In this document: piece by piece, positions 1 through 6,215 of the stretch
Position numbering within the stretch: position 1 is the first letter of the stretch
Layout: each line of letters starts with the position of its first letter
NCBI GenBank assembly: GCA_016180275.1
Contig: JACPBN010000041.1
Coordinates: forward strand, 1-38,657
Length of the DNA: 38,657 nt
Direction: 5' to 3'
Source of the DNA: Candidatus Woesearchaeota archaeon
Lineage (GTDB): Archaea; Nanobdellota; Nanobdellia; Woesearchaeales; UBA10200
The notes under the pieces: model-generated
Databases searched by the model: none
The model's input: only the letters and a program-made list of their open reading frames with translations
What the model was told of the DNA's origin: nothing
Position numbers and translations under genes: made by a program

Positions 1-2
1 TC

Positions 3-332
3 TTAACTAAATTAAGTGCGCAGTTAGCTGATTTCGGAGCTAGCGGCGGAGGAACCGATTCTGGCGGGATGGGTGGAATCATGAACATCTTTGGCGTAGG
101 AATTCCGACGTATCATTTTCAGATAGTTGTAGGAATTTATGTGGTGCAGATAGCTTATATTCTAACAGTGTTATGCAACGGAATTGAAAACGGAGCCGAT
201 AAGTCAGCAGAAAGATATATGCTGGGGAAGAATATGATAAATAGCACGTTACTTTACTGCTTTATAGCGGGAGTAGTAACGGTATTGTTTAACTTGTTTG
301 CAGGGAATATATTGACGCCGATGTTGACGTGA
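3..332 (+). CDS. TadC/FlaJ-like type II/IV secretion system membrane protein, C-terminal part
   Basis: The frame is open from the left edge, so only the last ~109 residues are visible. A Gly/Ser-rich loop (GASGGGTDSGG) is followed by PTYHFQIVVGIYVVQIAYIL, a hydrophobic segment, then a polar stretch (IENGADKSAERYMLGKN), a second hydrophobic segment (STLLYCFIAGVVTVLFNLF) and a short tail. This tail order, helix, 'IENG.D' loop and last helix, is what I know from archaeal TadC/FlaJ (GspF-like) platform proteins of type IV pili and archaella. These sit in the membrane and work with a secretion ATPase, which would lie off the left edge. The internal ATG at 69 is unlikely to be the start because coding continues upstream. 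Family assignment is moderate; being the end of a polytopic membrane protein is secure. Confidence 0.6.
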   Translation, partial: LTKLSAQLADFGASGGGTDSGGMGGIMNIFGVGIPTYHFQIVVGIYVVQIAYILTVLCNGIENGADKSAERYMLGKNMINSTLLYCFIAGVVTVLFNLFAGNILTPMLT

Positions 333-384
333 GAAGAAAAGAATGAAAGTGTTTGTTTAGCATCACCATAATTTAGAGAAAATA

Positions 385-470
385 GGCAACGTCAGAACTC
401 TTAACAAAAATCTTTCCCTCCATAGAGGTCGGTAAACCTAAAGATTTTTTGTGAGTTCCGCCAAACTGCC
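385..470. other. Imperfect long inverted repeat, possible structured RNA or element end
   Basis: The left arm begins GGCAACGTCAGAACTC and continues to AAAAATCTTT (406-415). The right arm is AAAGATTTTT (440-449) followed by GTGAGTTCCGCC and ending in TGCC (467-470). The inner 10 bp, a GAACTC/GAGTTC block and the terminal GGCA/TGCC pair, with internal mismatches between them. The loop holds CCTCCATAGAGG and AGGTCGGTAAACCT, each able to form a small hairpin. No ORF covers it. Function unknown: a small RNA, a terminator after the pilus gene or the end of a decayed element are all possible. Confidence 0.35.
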
Positions 471-525
471 CTTTTTTCATCAATACTTTAAGTTTTAAGC
501 TTAGGAAAACTTAGAGGTGGTTGAA

Positions 526-663
526 ATGATAATGAATGAAAGAATTGCGGAGTTGATTGGGGCTATAATTGGTGATGGTTGTATCAGATACAAACTCAAT
601 ATGCATCAATATTACATAGAGATAGTTGGTGATAGGATAAAAGAAAGAGAATATTATATGTAA
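526..663 (+). pseudogene. LAGLIDADG endonuclease-like N-terminal fragment (45 aa)
   Basis: A strong ribosome site (GAGGTGG, 514-520) precedes ATG 526. The product starts MIMNERIAELIGAIIGDGCI and continues with a beta-rich HQYYIEIVGDR segment and REYYM before TAA. AELIGAIIGDG is a good match to the LAGLIDADG helix, and the following 'YY.IEI.GD' is the expected first strand of that fold. A working LAGLIDADG unit needs ~100 residues or more, so this is only the first half of one repeat. The frame ends in TAA at 661 just as a receiver-like frame (the next feature), open from 636 without a start codon, takes over in the -1 frame. The fragment therefore looks truncated by a junction, though it kept a good start and ribosome site and may still be translated. 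Confidence 0.6.
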
Positions 664-737
664 GTACAAATGGAGACAGAACTGAAGATATCGTATCAGG
701 AATCAAAGACCTTGATTGGAATATAGATATTTATAGA

Positions 738-1091
738 ATGTTATTGAGAGTCGAGAGAGTCGACGTTAACGAATTTAAACAGTTGAACCCTAAGAGATTA
801 AATGGATATGATCTCGTTATATTGGATGGATTTTGTGCATCTGAAGATGCAAAGAGCATGGTTAACACTTATAATTCATTAAAATCACAACATTGCTCAA
901 ATGGAACAACAGCTATTCTATTGACTCCTAGTGAAACTTTAGGCAATAGAGTAGAAAGAGAATCACCAATAAACTACATCTTCATTATTGACAACCATGG
1001 AAATCTTGATCTCCAAAAATTACAAGAGGTAATGTATAAGTTAATGGTTAATCAGAAATCAGTTAAAAAAGCACAGTTCGACTGTAAATAA
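738..1091 (+). CDS. Receiver-like (CheY-fold) small protein, N-terminus unclear
   Basis: The first ATG is at 738 (117 aa), but the same frame is open from 636 and encodes a plausible first strand and helix, KRILYVSTNGDRTEDIVSGI. The real domain thus probably begins near 648, where no ATG, GTG or TTG exists. The strand pattern 'ILYVST ... YDLVILDGF ... TTAILLTP ... YIFIID' resembles a response-regulator receiver, with Asp in the phospho-acceptor-like YDLVILD strand. The usual acidic pair after strand 1 is replaced by Ser-Thr, and no kinase or output domain is attached. It directly follows the LAGLIDADG fragment in the -1 frame and converges with elp3. It could be a broken gene. Receiver similarity is my inference from the strand pattern only. 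Confidence 0.5.
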   Translation: MLLRVERVDVNEFKQLNPKRLNGYDLVILDGFCASEDAKSMVNTYNSLKSQHCSNGTTAILLTPSETLGNRVERESPINYIFIIDNHGNLDLQKLQEVMYKLMVNQKSVKKAQFDCK

Positions 1092-1104
1092 TTGTATTTA
1101 ATTA

Positions 1105-3399
1105 TTAAACACTCTTCACCATATAAACACCTTCTTTCTTATAACCCAACTTTTTATAATACTCTCTCACACCAACTCCAGAAATCACAACAAGCTTTTT
1201 CTTGTGATAGGTCTTTGCAATGATTTCTGCATTCTCAAGCAGCTGCTTTCCTAAACCAAGATGCTGGAATGCGCCTTCGATCGTAGCGCCAAAATTTTCA
1301 TTTCCGATTGGCACCTGCTGGCCATAGATATGCAGCTCTCTTATCAATGCAGATTCCTCTGTGATCTCTGCTCGCAAGAACTGGCTAGGAAATCTCAATC
1401 TGCAGAATCCAAGCACATAATCATTCCATTCTGCTGAGATAAAGAACTCATTTCCATCTGATGCATGATAATGCCTTGCAACAAGCTTGATGTTCTTCAT
1501 AAGCTTATGCTTGAGAGCGCTAGGCTTAATTGGCTTTATATTTCTTTCATGACGCAATGTTTTCTTCAGCAGCTGCTTATAGAACATTGCAGGATTCTTA
1601 AATTTCTTGTATCTTTTGTCATTATCTTTAGTGTTATTTTTCTTATCTTTAATATTTTTTTGAGCAGATTTATTTACTTTAGATGCAAGTATCACGCTAG
1701 AGACTATCTTCTCAAAAGTTTCTGGATTCAATTTATCTTCTTCATAACCAAGCTTTTCAAAAAATCTTCCGATCTCCCTGCAGCGTATGCATCGGCATTT
1801 AATCTTTTTTTTCTTGACTACTTCTTCAACATATTGTCTCAGATTTGTCTTGTCAACGCCTGCGCTTGTTACGTTTGTGGGAATATCTCTCTGGACTCTC
1901 ATTATCCTGCAGTATTCAGGAACATATTTCTTGAATTCAGCGATTAACTTAGCTGCCTCTTTAGTTGACAATGGCTTGAATTTGCCTGCCTTCCATTGCT
2001 CATAGAGCTTAGTGCCTGGCATCACCATGCAAGGATATATCTTTAGCATATCTGGCCTGTAATCTTGGTTTTCAAACAATTGCACCATGCCGGCAAAATC
2101 TTCTTTTCTGCTTGTTTCTGGCAAACCTGGCATGTAATGCGCAAGAATCTTAAAACCAAGGTCTTTTAATATTCTTATAGACTCAATGTTATCCTGCACA
2201 GTATTGCCGCGATGGGTTATCTCCAGAACATTGTCGTAAACAGATTGAATTCCAAGCTCTACTCTTGTGCAACCTAAACGCAGCATTTCATTGCCTTGAT
2301 ATAGCTTTCCAAAATCACTCTTTGTCTCGATTGTCAGGCCAATGCATCTGACATGCGCTGTTTCATTTATCTTGTGCATTTCTTCAATTGTAATGTTTTT
2401 TCTGTCCTCCTGCCTTAATTTTTCCTGTATGGCCCTTATTAACCTGACATTTGCATCCTGCTGAGGCTCATTTTTTATAACATTTAAAGCAATTGTGCCA
2501 CCATTCTGCTCTGTTGCAATACTACTATGATCTTTGTTAGAAAAGATATTTTCTGATTTTTTTGCATTGCCGATATTTTCAAGCTTTAGCTTCTCAAGAA
2601 TTTTATTTAGTTTAGCCTGTTTTCTTTTGTCATTAAGATTAAACAATAATCCAGCTGTTTCCGTAAGTATTTTTTTATTAGTCAGATCCAAATATTTCAG
2701 ATACCTCAATTTTGCATGAATGCTTGCCATCCTTAATGGCTCATTGATATTTCCAGGCAGCTCAAAGAAATGATTGAACCTGGCATGATCAATCGAGTGG
2801 CTCTTTGTGAAAAATAATTCAGAGAAATCATTCATTGCCTTGAAAGCAAACTTGACAAAATATTCCTGGTAGGCTTTTGGAAAAAAAGTGAATGTGCCCC
2901 CCTGGATTATGACATCTACCTTGTCTGGAATCTTATTCATTGCAATATAATGCTCTAATCTGTTAAACACAACCATGTATGGATCGTAATTTACACGCGC
3001 TGCACGACGAGTGCTAGGTTCTGCGCCTGTGTAGCTTTGAGGAACATCGCCATATGGAGAGCCTGGGCCGCCTGGGCAGTAAGTGCATGGACCAATTGCC
3101 CGCATGCTATGCGGACAGGGGTAAGGATCTGACATTAAAGCTATAACTGTAATGCCAGCAGCGCTTCTCACTGGTTTCATGCCAAGCAGAGAGCCGAATT
3201 TCTCCCTGTCTTTACTGCTTGCTATGGAGAGAACATCAATGTTTTTTGGGATTTTAAAACTGATTTTAGGAAACTTTTTCTTGAATTCATTTATTACTTT
3301 GATCTTAAGCCTGACAAACTGCTTTTGGGTCTTAGGAGTAAGCTTATTTACTTCTACCAATATCTGCCTGCACAACTCACTGAAATGATCGTCTGCCAT
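1105..3399 (-). CDS. elp3: Elp3 family tRNA uridine(34) carboxymethyl-forming enzyme (radical SAM + GNAT)
   Basis: Elp3 modifies U34 of tRNA anticodons using a radical SAM domain and an acetyltransferase domain. The radical SAM cysteines are C95, C105 and C108 (CPHSMRAIGPCTYCPGG), the C-x9-C-x2-C spacing of Elp3, followed by SYTGAEPSTRRAAR. A cysteine-rich RCIRCREIG segment lies after the SAM barrel, and the C-terminus is a GNAT fold (FGATIEGAFQHLGLGKQLLENAE). The ~764 residues exceed the usual ~550 because of charged insertions at about residues 255-330 and before the GNAT domain (Lys/Asn/Asp-rich). I chose ATG 3399 over TTG 3447 because a TATA box at 3423-3430 sits 23 nt upstream, which places TTG 3447 before the transcription start. 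It appears monocistronic. Confidence 0.95.
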   Translation of the reverse strand: MADDHFSELCRQILVEVNKLTPKTQKQFVRLKIKVINEFKKKFPKISFKIPKNIDVLSIASSKDREKFGSLLGMKPVRSAAGITVIALMSDPYPCPHSMRAIGPCTYCPGGPGSPYGDVPQSYTGAEPSTRRAARVNYDPYMVVFNRLEHYIAMNKIPDKVDVIIQGGTFTFFPKAYQEYFVKFAFKAMNDFSELFFTKSHSIDHARFNHFFELPGNINEPLRMASIHAKLRYLKYLDLTNKKILTETAGLLFNLNDKRKQAKLNKILEKLKLENIGNAKKSENIFSNKDHSSIATEQNGGTIALNVIKNEPQQDANVRLIRAIQEKLRQEDRKNITIEEMHKINETAHVRCIGLTIETKSDFGKLYQGNEMLRLGCTRVELGIQSVYDNVLEITHRGNTVQDNIESIRILKDLGFKILAHYMPGLPETSRKEDFAGMVQLFENQDYRPDMLKIYPCMVMPGTKLYEQWKAGKFKPLSTKEAAKLIAEFKKYVPEYCRIMRVQRDIPTNVTSAGVDKTNLRQYVEEVVKKKKIKCRCIRCREIGRFFEKLGYEEDKLNPETFEKIVSSVILASKVNKSAQKNIKDKKNNTKDNDKRYKKFKNPAMFYKQLLKKTLRHERNIKPIKPSALKHKLMKNIKLVARHYHASDGNEFFISAEWNDYVLGFCRLRFPSQFLRAEITEESALIRELHIYGQQVPIGNENFGATIEGAFQHLGLGKQLLENAEIIAKTYHKKKLVVISGVGVREYYKKLGYKKEGVYMVKSV

Positions 3400-3422
3400 A
3401 AGGCATATTCTTTCATGCAGAG

Positions 3423-3430
3423 AATATAAA
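3423..3430 (-). promoter_or_regulatory. TATA box of elp3 (decides the start codon)
   Basis: The minus strand reads TTTATATT, ending 23 nt before ATG 3399. Archaeal transcription starts ~25 nt below the box centre, so the transcript would begin at or next to this ATG (leaderless). The alternative TTG 3447 lies upstream of the box. Confidence 0.55.
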
Positions 3431-3472
3431 TGTTTCTGGTTTATCAATTGAGATAGGAGAAATCGTAGTCTT

Positions 3473-3910
3473 TTAGTGGTGGAGATGTGAATTCTCTTTT
3501 TCTGGATTATGCTTATTTAGGATACCAAGACTAAACAATAATTTTCTTAACTCATAAGGGTATTCATGTAAAATAGCTCCAATCAGTAATAATAACAATC
3601 CAACATAAAAATATAAGGTTTTATTATACAATCTATATGTAATAAAAAATAAGAATGATGAAAGTATTATCCCTAAATAACCTATATTGAGATTCTTTAG
3701 TATTCTTCTCTCATTTTCTATTTTTTCATGGTCTGATTTTGATAATATTATCAAATTATCGCTATGATTATTTAATTTATCGCCATCAACATGATGGACT
3801 TCTTCTCCGGGGTTAATTTTTCTGATATCTTTTTCTGCATTATATCTATGGACTAAGATATTGCTATCTTTAAACCGGACATATCCTTTATTGTCAATAT
3901 AGGTTTTCTT
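3473..3910 (-). pseudogene. HNH endonuclease-like ORF with C-terminal membrane helices, no start codon, overlapping the reductase 3' end
   Basis: Read on the minus strand from about 3910, this frame gives KKTYIDNKGYVRFKDSNI, then LVHRYNAEKDIRKINPGEE, then the HNH core VHHVDGDKLNNHSDNL followed by IILSKSDHEK. This order matches HNH homing-type nucleases (GYV...HR...PGE.VHH.DGDK.NN...NL...S...H). About 60 residues later come two hydrophobic helices (YLGIILSSFLFFITYRLY and LYFYVGLLLLLIGAIL), an odd tail for a nuclease. The frame is open up to a stop at 3961 but contains no ATG or GTG; the first TTG, at 3754, would remove the HNH motif. Its 5' part overlaps the last ~20 codons of the flavin reductase in the -1 frame. 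It is either a broken inserted endonuclease gene or reached by frameshifting. Confidence 0.6.
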
Positions 3911-4611
3911 GCGACAAATTCTGCAGGACCGCAGAGATAGAATAATCCGTCTGCAATATCATGCACAGCTGCCTTGATCAGTTTTTCATCCATTCTTCCA
4001 CTCAGTCCATGCCAGTCAGGATCTTCTTCCGGGCGGGTGACTGTAAGATATAAGCTGAAGTTGTCATGCTCTGCAGCCAATCTTTCAAGTTCTTTTCTTG
4101 CAATAATGTCATGGCCTGTCTTATTGCTGAAAATTAAAGAGACTTTTAACGCAAGTCTTGAATCCAGGATATAGCGCACGATGCTTAATGGCGCAGTTAT
4201 TCCTGAGCCTGCTGCGAGCAGCACTATATGGTTTAATTTTCTGCCATGAACTTCATTTGAGAGGTTTTCCTGAAAAGTAAACATCCCGTAAGGGCCGGTT
4301 ATTTCCAGTTCATCTCCTTTCATATGCTCAAATAATCTTTTGCTTCCAAGACCCATTAATTTCACAATAGTCTCTATGTGCTTTTCCTGTGTCGGAGCTG
4401 AGGATAAAGAATACGAGCGTTTGATCAATTTTGGAATGCCATCTTGGACCACATTCAGGGTTATCATGATAAACTGGCCAGGCTTATACTCAAATCCCTG
4501 GGGATAAGAAAACCTAAAGCTTCTTACGTTGTGAGTCTCCTGATTAACTTCAATTATCTTTACCTTATGTGTTTTCGCTGGAGTTAGGGTTGGCTTATTT
4601 GGAGCTGCCAT
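3853..4611 (-). CDS. Ferredoxin-NADP reductase-like flavin oxidoreductase with altered C-terminus
   Basis: An FAD-binding beta-barrel followed by an NAD(P)-binding domain; it moves electrons between a pyridine nucleotide and a partner (ferredoxin or an oxygenase). Visible motifs are the FAD motif RSYS at 65-68, PGQF near residue 45, GPYG, the nucleotide-binding LLAAGSGITAPL and the NAD(P) motif YLCGPAEF (C227). Family members normally run on 20-30 residues after the CGP helix and end in an aromatic that packs on the flavin. Here the frame reads ARKPILTIKDMSGLKIAIS and stops, and that DNA is better read in the -1 frame as the start of an HNH ORF. The native C-terminus thus seems to have been replaced. 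Start ATG 4611; TATA-like TTTAAAT lies ~50 nt upstream with a weak ribosome site (AGGAT). Confidence 0.8.
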   Translation of the reverse strand: MAAPNKPTLTPAKTHKVKIIEVNQETHNVRSFRFSYPQGFEYKPGQFIMITLNVVQDGIPKLIKRSYSLSSAPTQEKHIETIVKLMGLGSKRLFEHMKGDELEITGPYGMFTFQENLSNEVHGRKLNHIVLLAAGSGITAPLSIVRYILDSRLALKVSLIFSNKTGHDIIARKELERLAAEHDNFSLYLTVTRPEEDPDWHGLSGRMDEKLIKAAVHDIADGLFYLCGPAEFVARKPILTIKDMSGLKIAIS

Positions 4612-4695
4612 GGTTATCCTATATTAATGATTCAGTAGATTAACTGTAGTTTAGAATAGTTTATTTAAATGTTGTTGTAACGAAGTTCTAAAATT

Positions 4696-4954
4696 GTATT
4701 TGTTTAGCTCATGTGATAATCTATTCAAAAGCGGTGGCGACTGCCGACGAACACTAATTTAGTTCATCAATGAGTTGCTCCTCCTCTACGTTTAGAAAGT
4801 AGATGTGAGAATAGAAATGTATTGTGTGTTGTGTTACTTGAGGTTTAACTAGATAGCATCGCCCGTCGCAACTTAGCAGGGTTATTGTGGATTTGTGTTC
4901 GTCATAATTTGGCAGTCGCCACCGCTTTTAATTTTAGTGTAGCTAAACAAATAC
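4696..4954. repeat. Outer inverted repeat enclosing RNA-like element A
   Basis: GTATTTGTTTAGCT (4696-4709) is perfectly complementary to AGCTAAACAAATAC (4941-4954). The arms enclose the inner stem of element A, separated from it by 17 and 11 unpaired bases. It may be an outer helix of the same RNA or the ends of a small mobile unit; copy B has no obvious equivalent. Confidence 0.6.
4727..4929 (+). ncRNA. Putative structured RNA, copy A (two-copy family in this window)
   Basis: The outer stem P1 pairs AAAAGCGGTGGCGACTGCC (4727-4745) perfectly with 4911-4929. It is followed with no gap by P2, GACGAACAC (4746-4754) with GTGTTCGTC (4895-4903), leaving a 7-nt AU bulge on the 3' side only. Inside are blocks shared exactly with copy B: GAGTTGCTCCTCCTCTAC (4772-4789), ATGTGAGAATAGAAA (4803-4817) and GCCCGTCGCAAC (4861-4872). 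GTTGC of the first block can pair with GCAAC of the last. A TATA-like TATTTAAAT lies near 4664-4672. P1 and P2 differ in sequence from copy B but keep their pairing, as expected for RNA under structural selection. It does not match RNase P, SRP, group I or HEARO RNAs as I know them. Orientation is inferred from the shared blocks and the upstream box; a MITE is the main alternative. Confidence 0.65.
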
Positions 4955-5005
4955 CTAAAATTTAATAATTATAGAATATATCACAGGCCATATTTCTCCA
5001 CAACC

Positions 5006-5042
5006 TTTATATACCTTTAGTGTATAATCATCAACTAAAGGT
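5006..5042 (+). promoter_or_regulatory. Promoter and candidate operator of the MNT-HEPN operon
   Basis: TATA box TTTATATA is at 5006-5013. A perfect 9-bp inverted repeat, ACCTTTAGT (5013-5021) and ACTAAAGGT (5034-5042), begins in the TATA box and spans the expected start of transcription. The right arm includes the ribosome site AAAGGTG before ATG 5050. Its position suits autoregulation by the winged-helix domain of the first gene (inferred). Confidence 0.6.
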
Positions 5043-5049
5043 GTATAAT

Positions 5050-5643
5050 ATGCTCTTGACTATTAAGGAAAAGCTTGTATTGAGGACATTATCTGCTGGC
5101 ATTAATAGTGATTACTCTATTAACCAAATAGCTGAGCAATGCAATTTAAGCCCGAATGGCGCATACAAATTACTGAAAAAGCTTGAAAAGGAAGGCATCC
5201 TTAAAGTAAAGCAGATTGCGAACATTAAAAGCTACAGGCTAAATTTTGATGATGAAAAAACAGAGAGAATACTGGCATTAGCATTGATGCCTGATGAATT
5301 AGATGAAAGAGTAAGGAATCGCTCACAGGACTTAAAAGAACTAAAGGATGTAACAGCTGCCTGCATACTATTTGGTTCATATATTACATCAAAGCAGAAG
5401 CCTAATGATTTAGATGTGTTATTCATGCTTGAAAAGAAGAATTTTAATTCATACAAAAAAAATTTAGCAAAGGTTCAAGACATTATGCCTGTTAAAATAC
5501 ATGATGTTATACAAACAAGAGATGATTTAACGCAAAATTTAAAGAAGAATGACCCAATAATCACTCAGACCATACTTAAAGGCATGGTGCTTTGGGGCTT
5601 TGATGCATTAGTTGAGAGGATTAAAAATGCCGCAAAAGATTGA
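5050..5643 (+). CDS. Winged-helix + minimal nucleotidyltransferase (MNT) protein of an MNT-HEPN module
   Basis: The N-terminal ~65 residues form a winged helix (YSINQIAEQCNLSPNGAYKLLKKLEKEGILKVK). The second half is a minimal nucleotidyltransferase with ILFGSYITSKQKPNDLDVLF, the G-S...D-x-D signature of metal-binding, NTP-using enzymes. In studied MNT-HEPN systems the MNT protein neutralises the HEPN RNase toxin by adding AMP residues. The HEPN gene overlaps by 17 nt, which fits coupled translation. I start at ATG 5050 rather than GTG 5020 because the TATA box at 5006-5013 puts the transcription start near 5033, and AAAGGTG sits just before ATG 5050. The fused winged helix suggests it also regulates its own promoter. 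Confidence 0.8.
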   Translation: MLLTIKEKLVLRTLSAGINSDYSINQIAEQCNLSPNGAYKLLKKLEKEGILKVKQIANIKSYRLNFDDEKTERILALALMPDELDERVRNRSQDLKELKDVTAACILFGSYITSKQKPNDLDVLFMLEKKNFNSYKKNLAKVQDIMPVKIHDVIQTRDDLTQNLKKNDPIITQTILKGMVLWGFDALVERIKNAAKD

Positions 5644-6142
5644 TGAAAAGCTTAGAAAGTGCTTTGATGAAGGAAAAAAAGGAAGTGAGCGCCATAAAGG
5701 ATTGATAAGATCTAATCCTGATTTAAGCAAATCAGAAGCATATTTAGCTAAAGCTTTGCATAATTTTAATGCAATAACAGATTTCCATGATTTAGGGTAT
5801 AGTGACTGGAGTGCAAGCGCATCATTTTATTCACTATATGTTGGGTTGCTTGCAATTCTTGCTAAACGAGGTTATGAGTCAAGAAACCAGTCATGCACAT
5901 TTGCACTTGTGGAAGACTTAATCATTAAAGGAGAAATAAAGACGCTGACTACAAACAATATTAAAGAGATTTTTGATAAAGAGGTAGCAACTGATCTGGC
6001 GCATAGCGCAAAAATACTTGATATCCGGGAAAAGATGCAATATTCTACCAAAACATCTTTGGAAGAGATGGAATTTCAAAGCTTAAAGAATAGGACAAAA
6101 GAATTGCTTGATAAGATAAGGCTGGAGCTTGAGAAAAAATAG
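5627..6142 (+). CDS. HEPN domain protein, partner of the MNT protein
   Basis: 171 residues, mostly helical. SDWSASASFYSLYVGLLAILAKRGYESRNQSCTF is the typical helix pair of HEPN proteins found next to nucleotidyltransferases. HEPN toxins are RNases that normally carry R-x4-6-H; here the equivalent segment is ESRNQSCTF, with Arg-Asn but no His at the right distance, so activity is uncertain. The start is ATG 5627, with GAGAGG 7 nt upstream inside the MNT gene; TTG 5612 would lie within the ribosome site region. The C-terminus is charged (ELLDKIRLELEKK). It may be an inactive or variant toxin, or a structural partner of the transferase. Confidence 0.75.
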   Translation: MPQKIDEKLRKCFDEGKKGSERHKGLIRSNPDLSKSEAYLAKALHNFNAITDFHDLGYSDWSASASFYSLYVGLLAILAKRGYESRNQSCTFALVEDLIIKGEIKTLTTNNIKEIFDKEVATDLAHSAKILDIREKMQYSTKTSLEEMEFQSLKNRTKELLDKIRLELEKK

Positions 6143-6181
6143 TTTTCTATTTGGGCATATTTTTGTTTCTGCGTCGCAACC

Positions 6182-6189
6182 TTTATATA
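6182..6189 (+). promoter_or_regulatory. TATA box of pyrD
   Basis: TTTATATA ends 26 nt before ATG 6216, so the transcript would begin within a few bases of the start codon (nearly leaderless). This rules out the longer reading from 6129, which would start before the box. Confidence 0.65.
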
Positions 6190-6215
6190 CAAAAGCTTAC
6201 TTTCATATCTTTTTA

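Noticed and set aside
1465..1947. Plus-strand frame of 160 codons opposite elp3
   Set aside because: Hydrophobic shadow of a Lys-rich coding region; no ribosome site or homologous motif.
4861..4872. GCCCGTCGCAAC as part of a tRNA or rRNA gene
   Set aside because: No cloverleaf can be drawn around it and no tRNA T-loop (GTTCRANNC) is present.
4696..4954. Element A as an insertion sequence
   Set aside because: No transposase, no target-site duplication visible, and co-varying stems with copy B fit RNA better; a MITE remains an alternative and is named as such.
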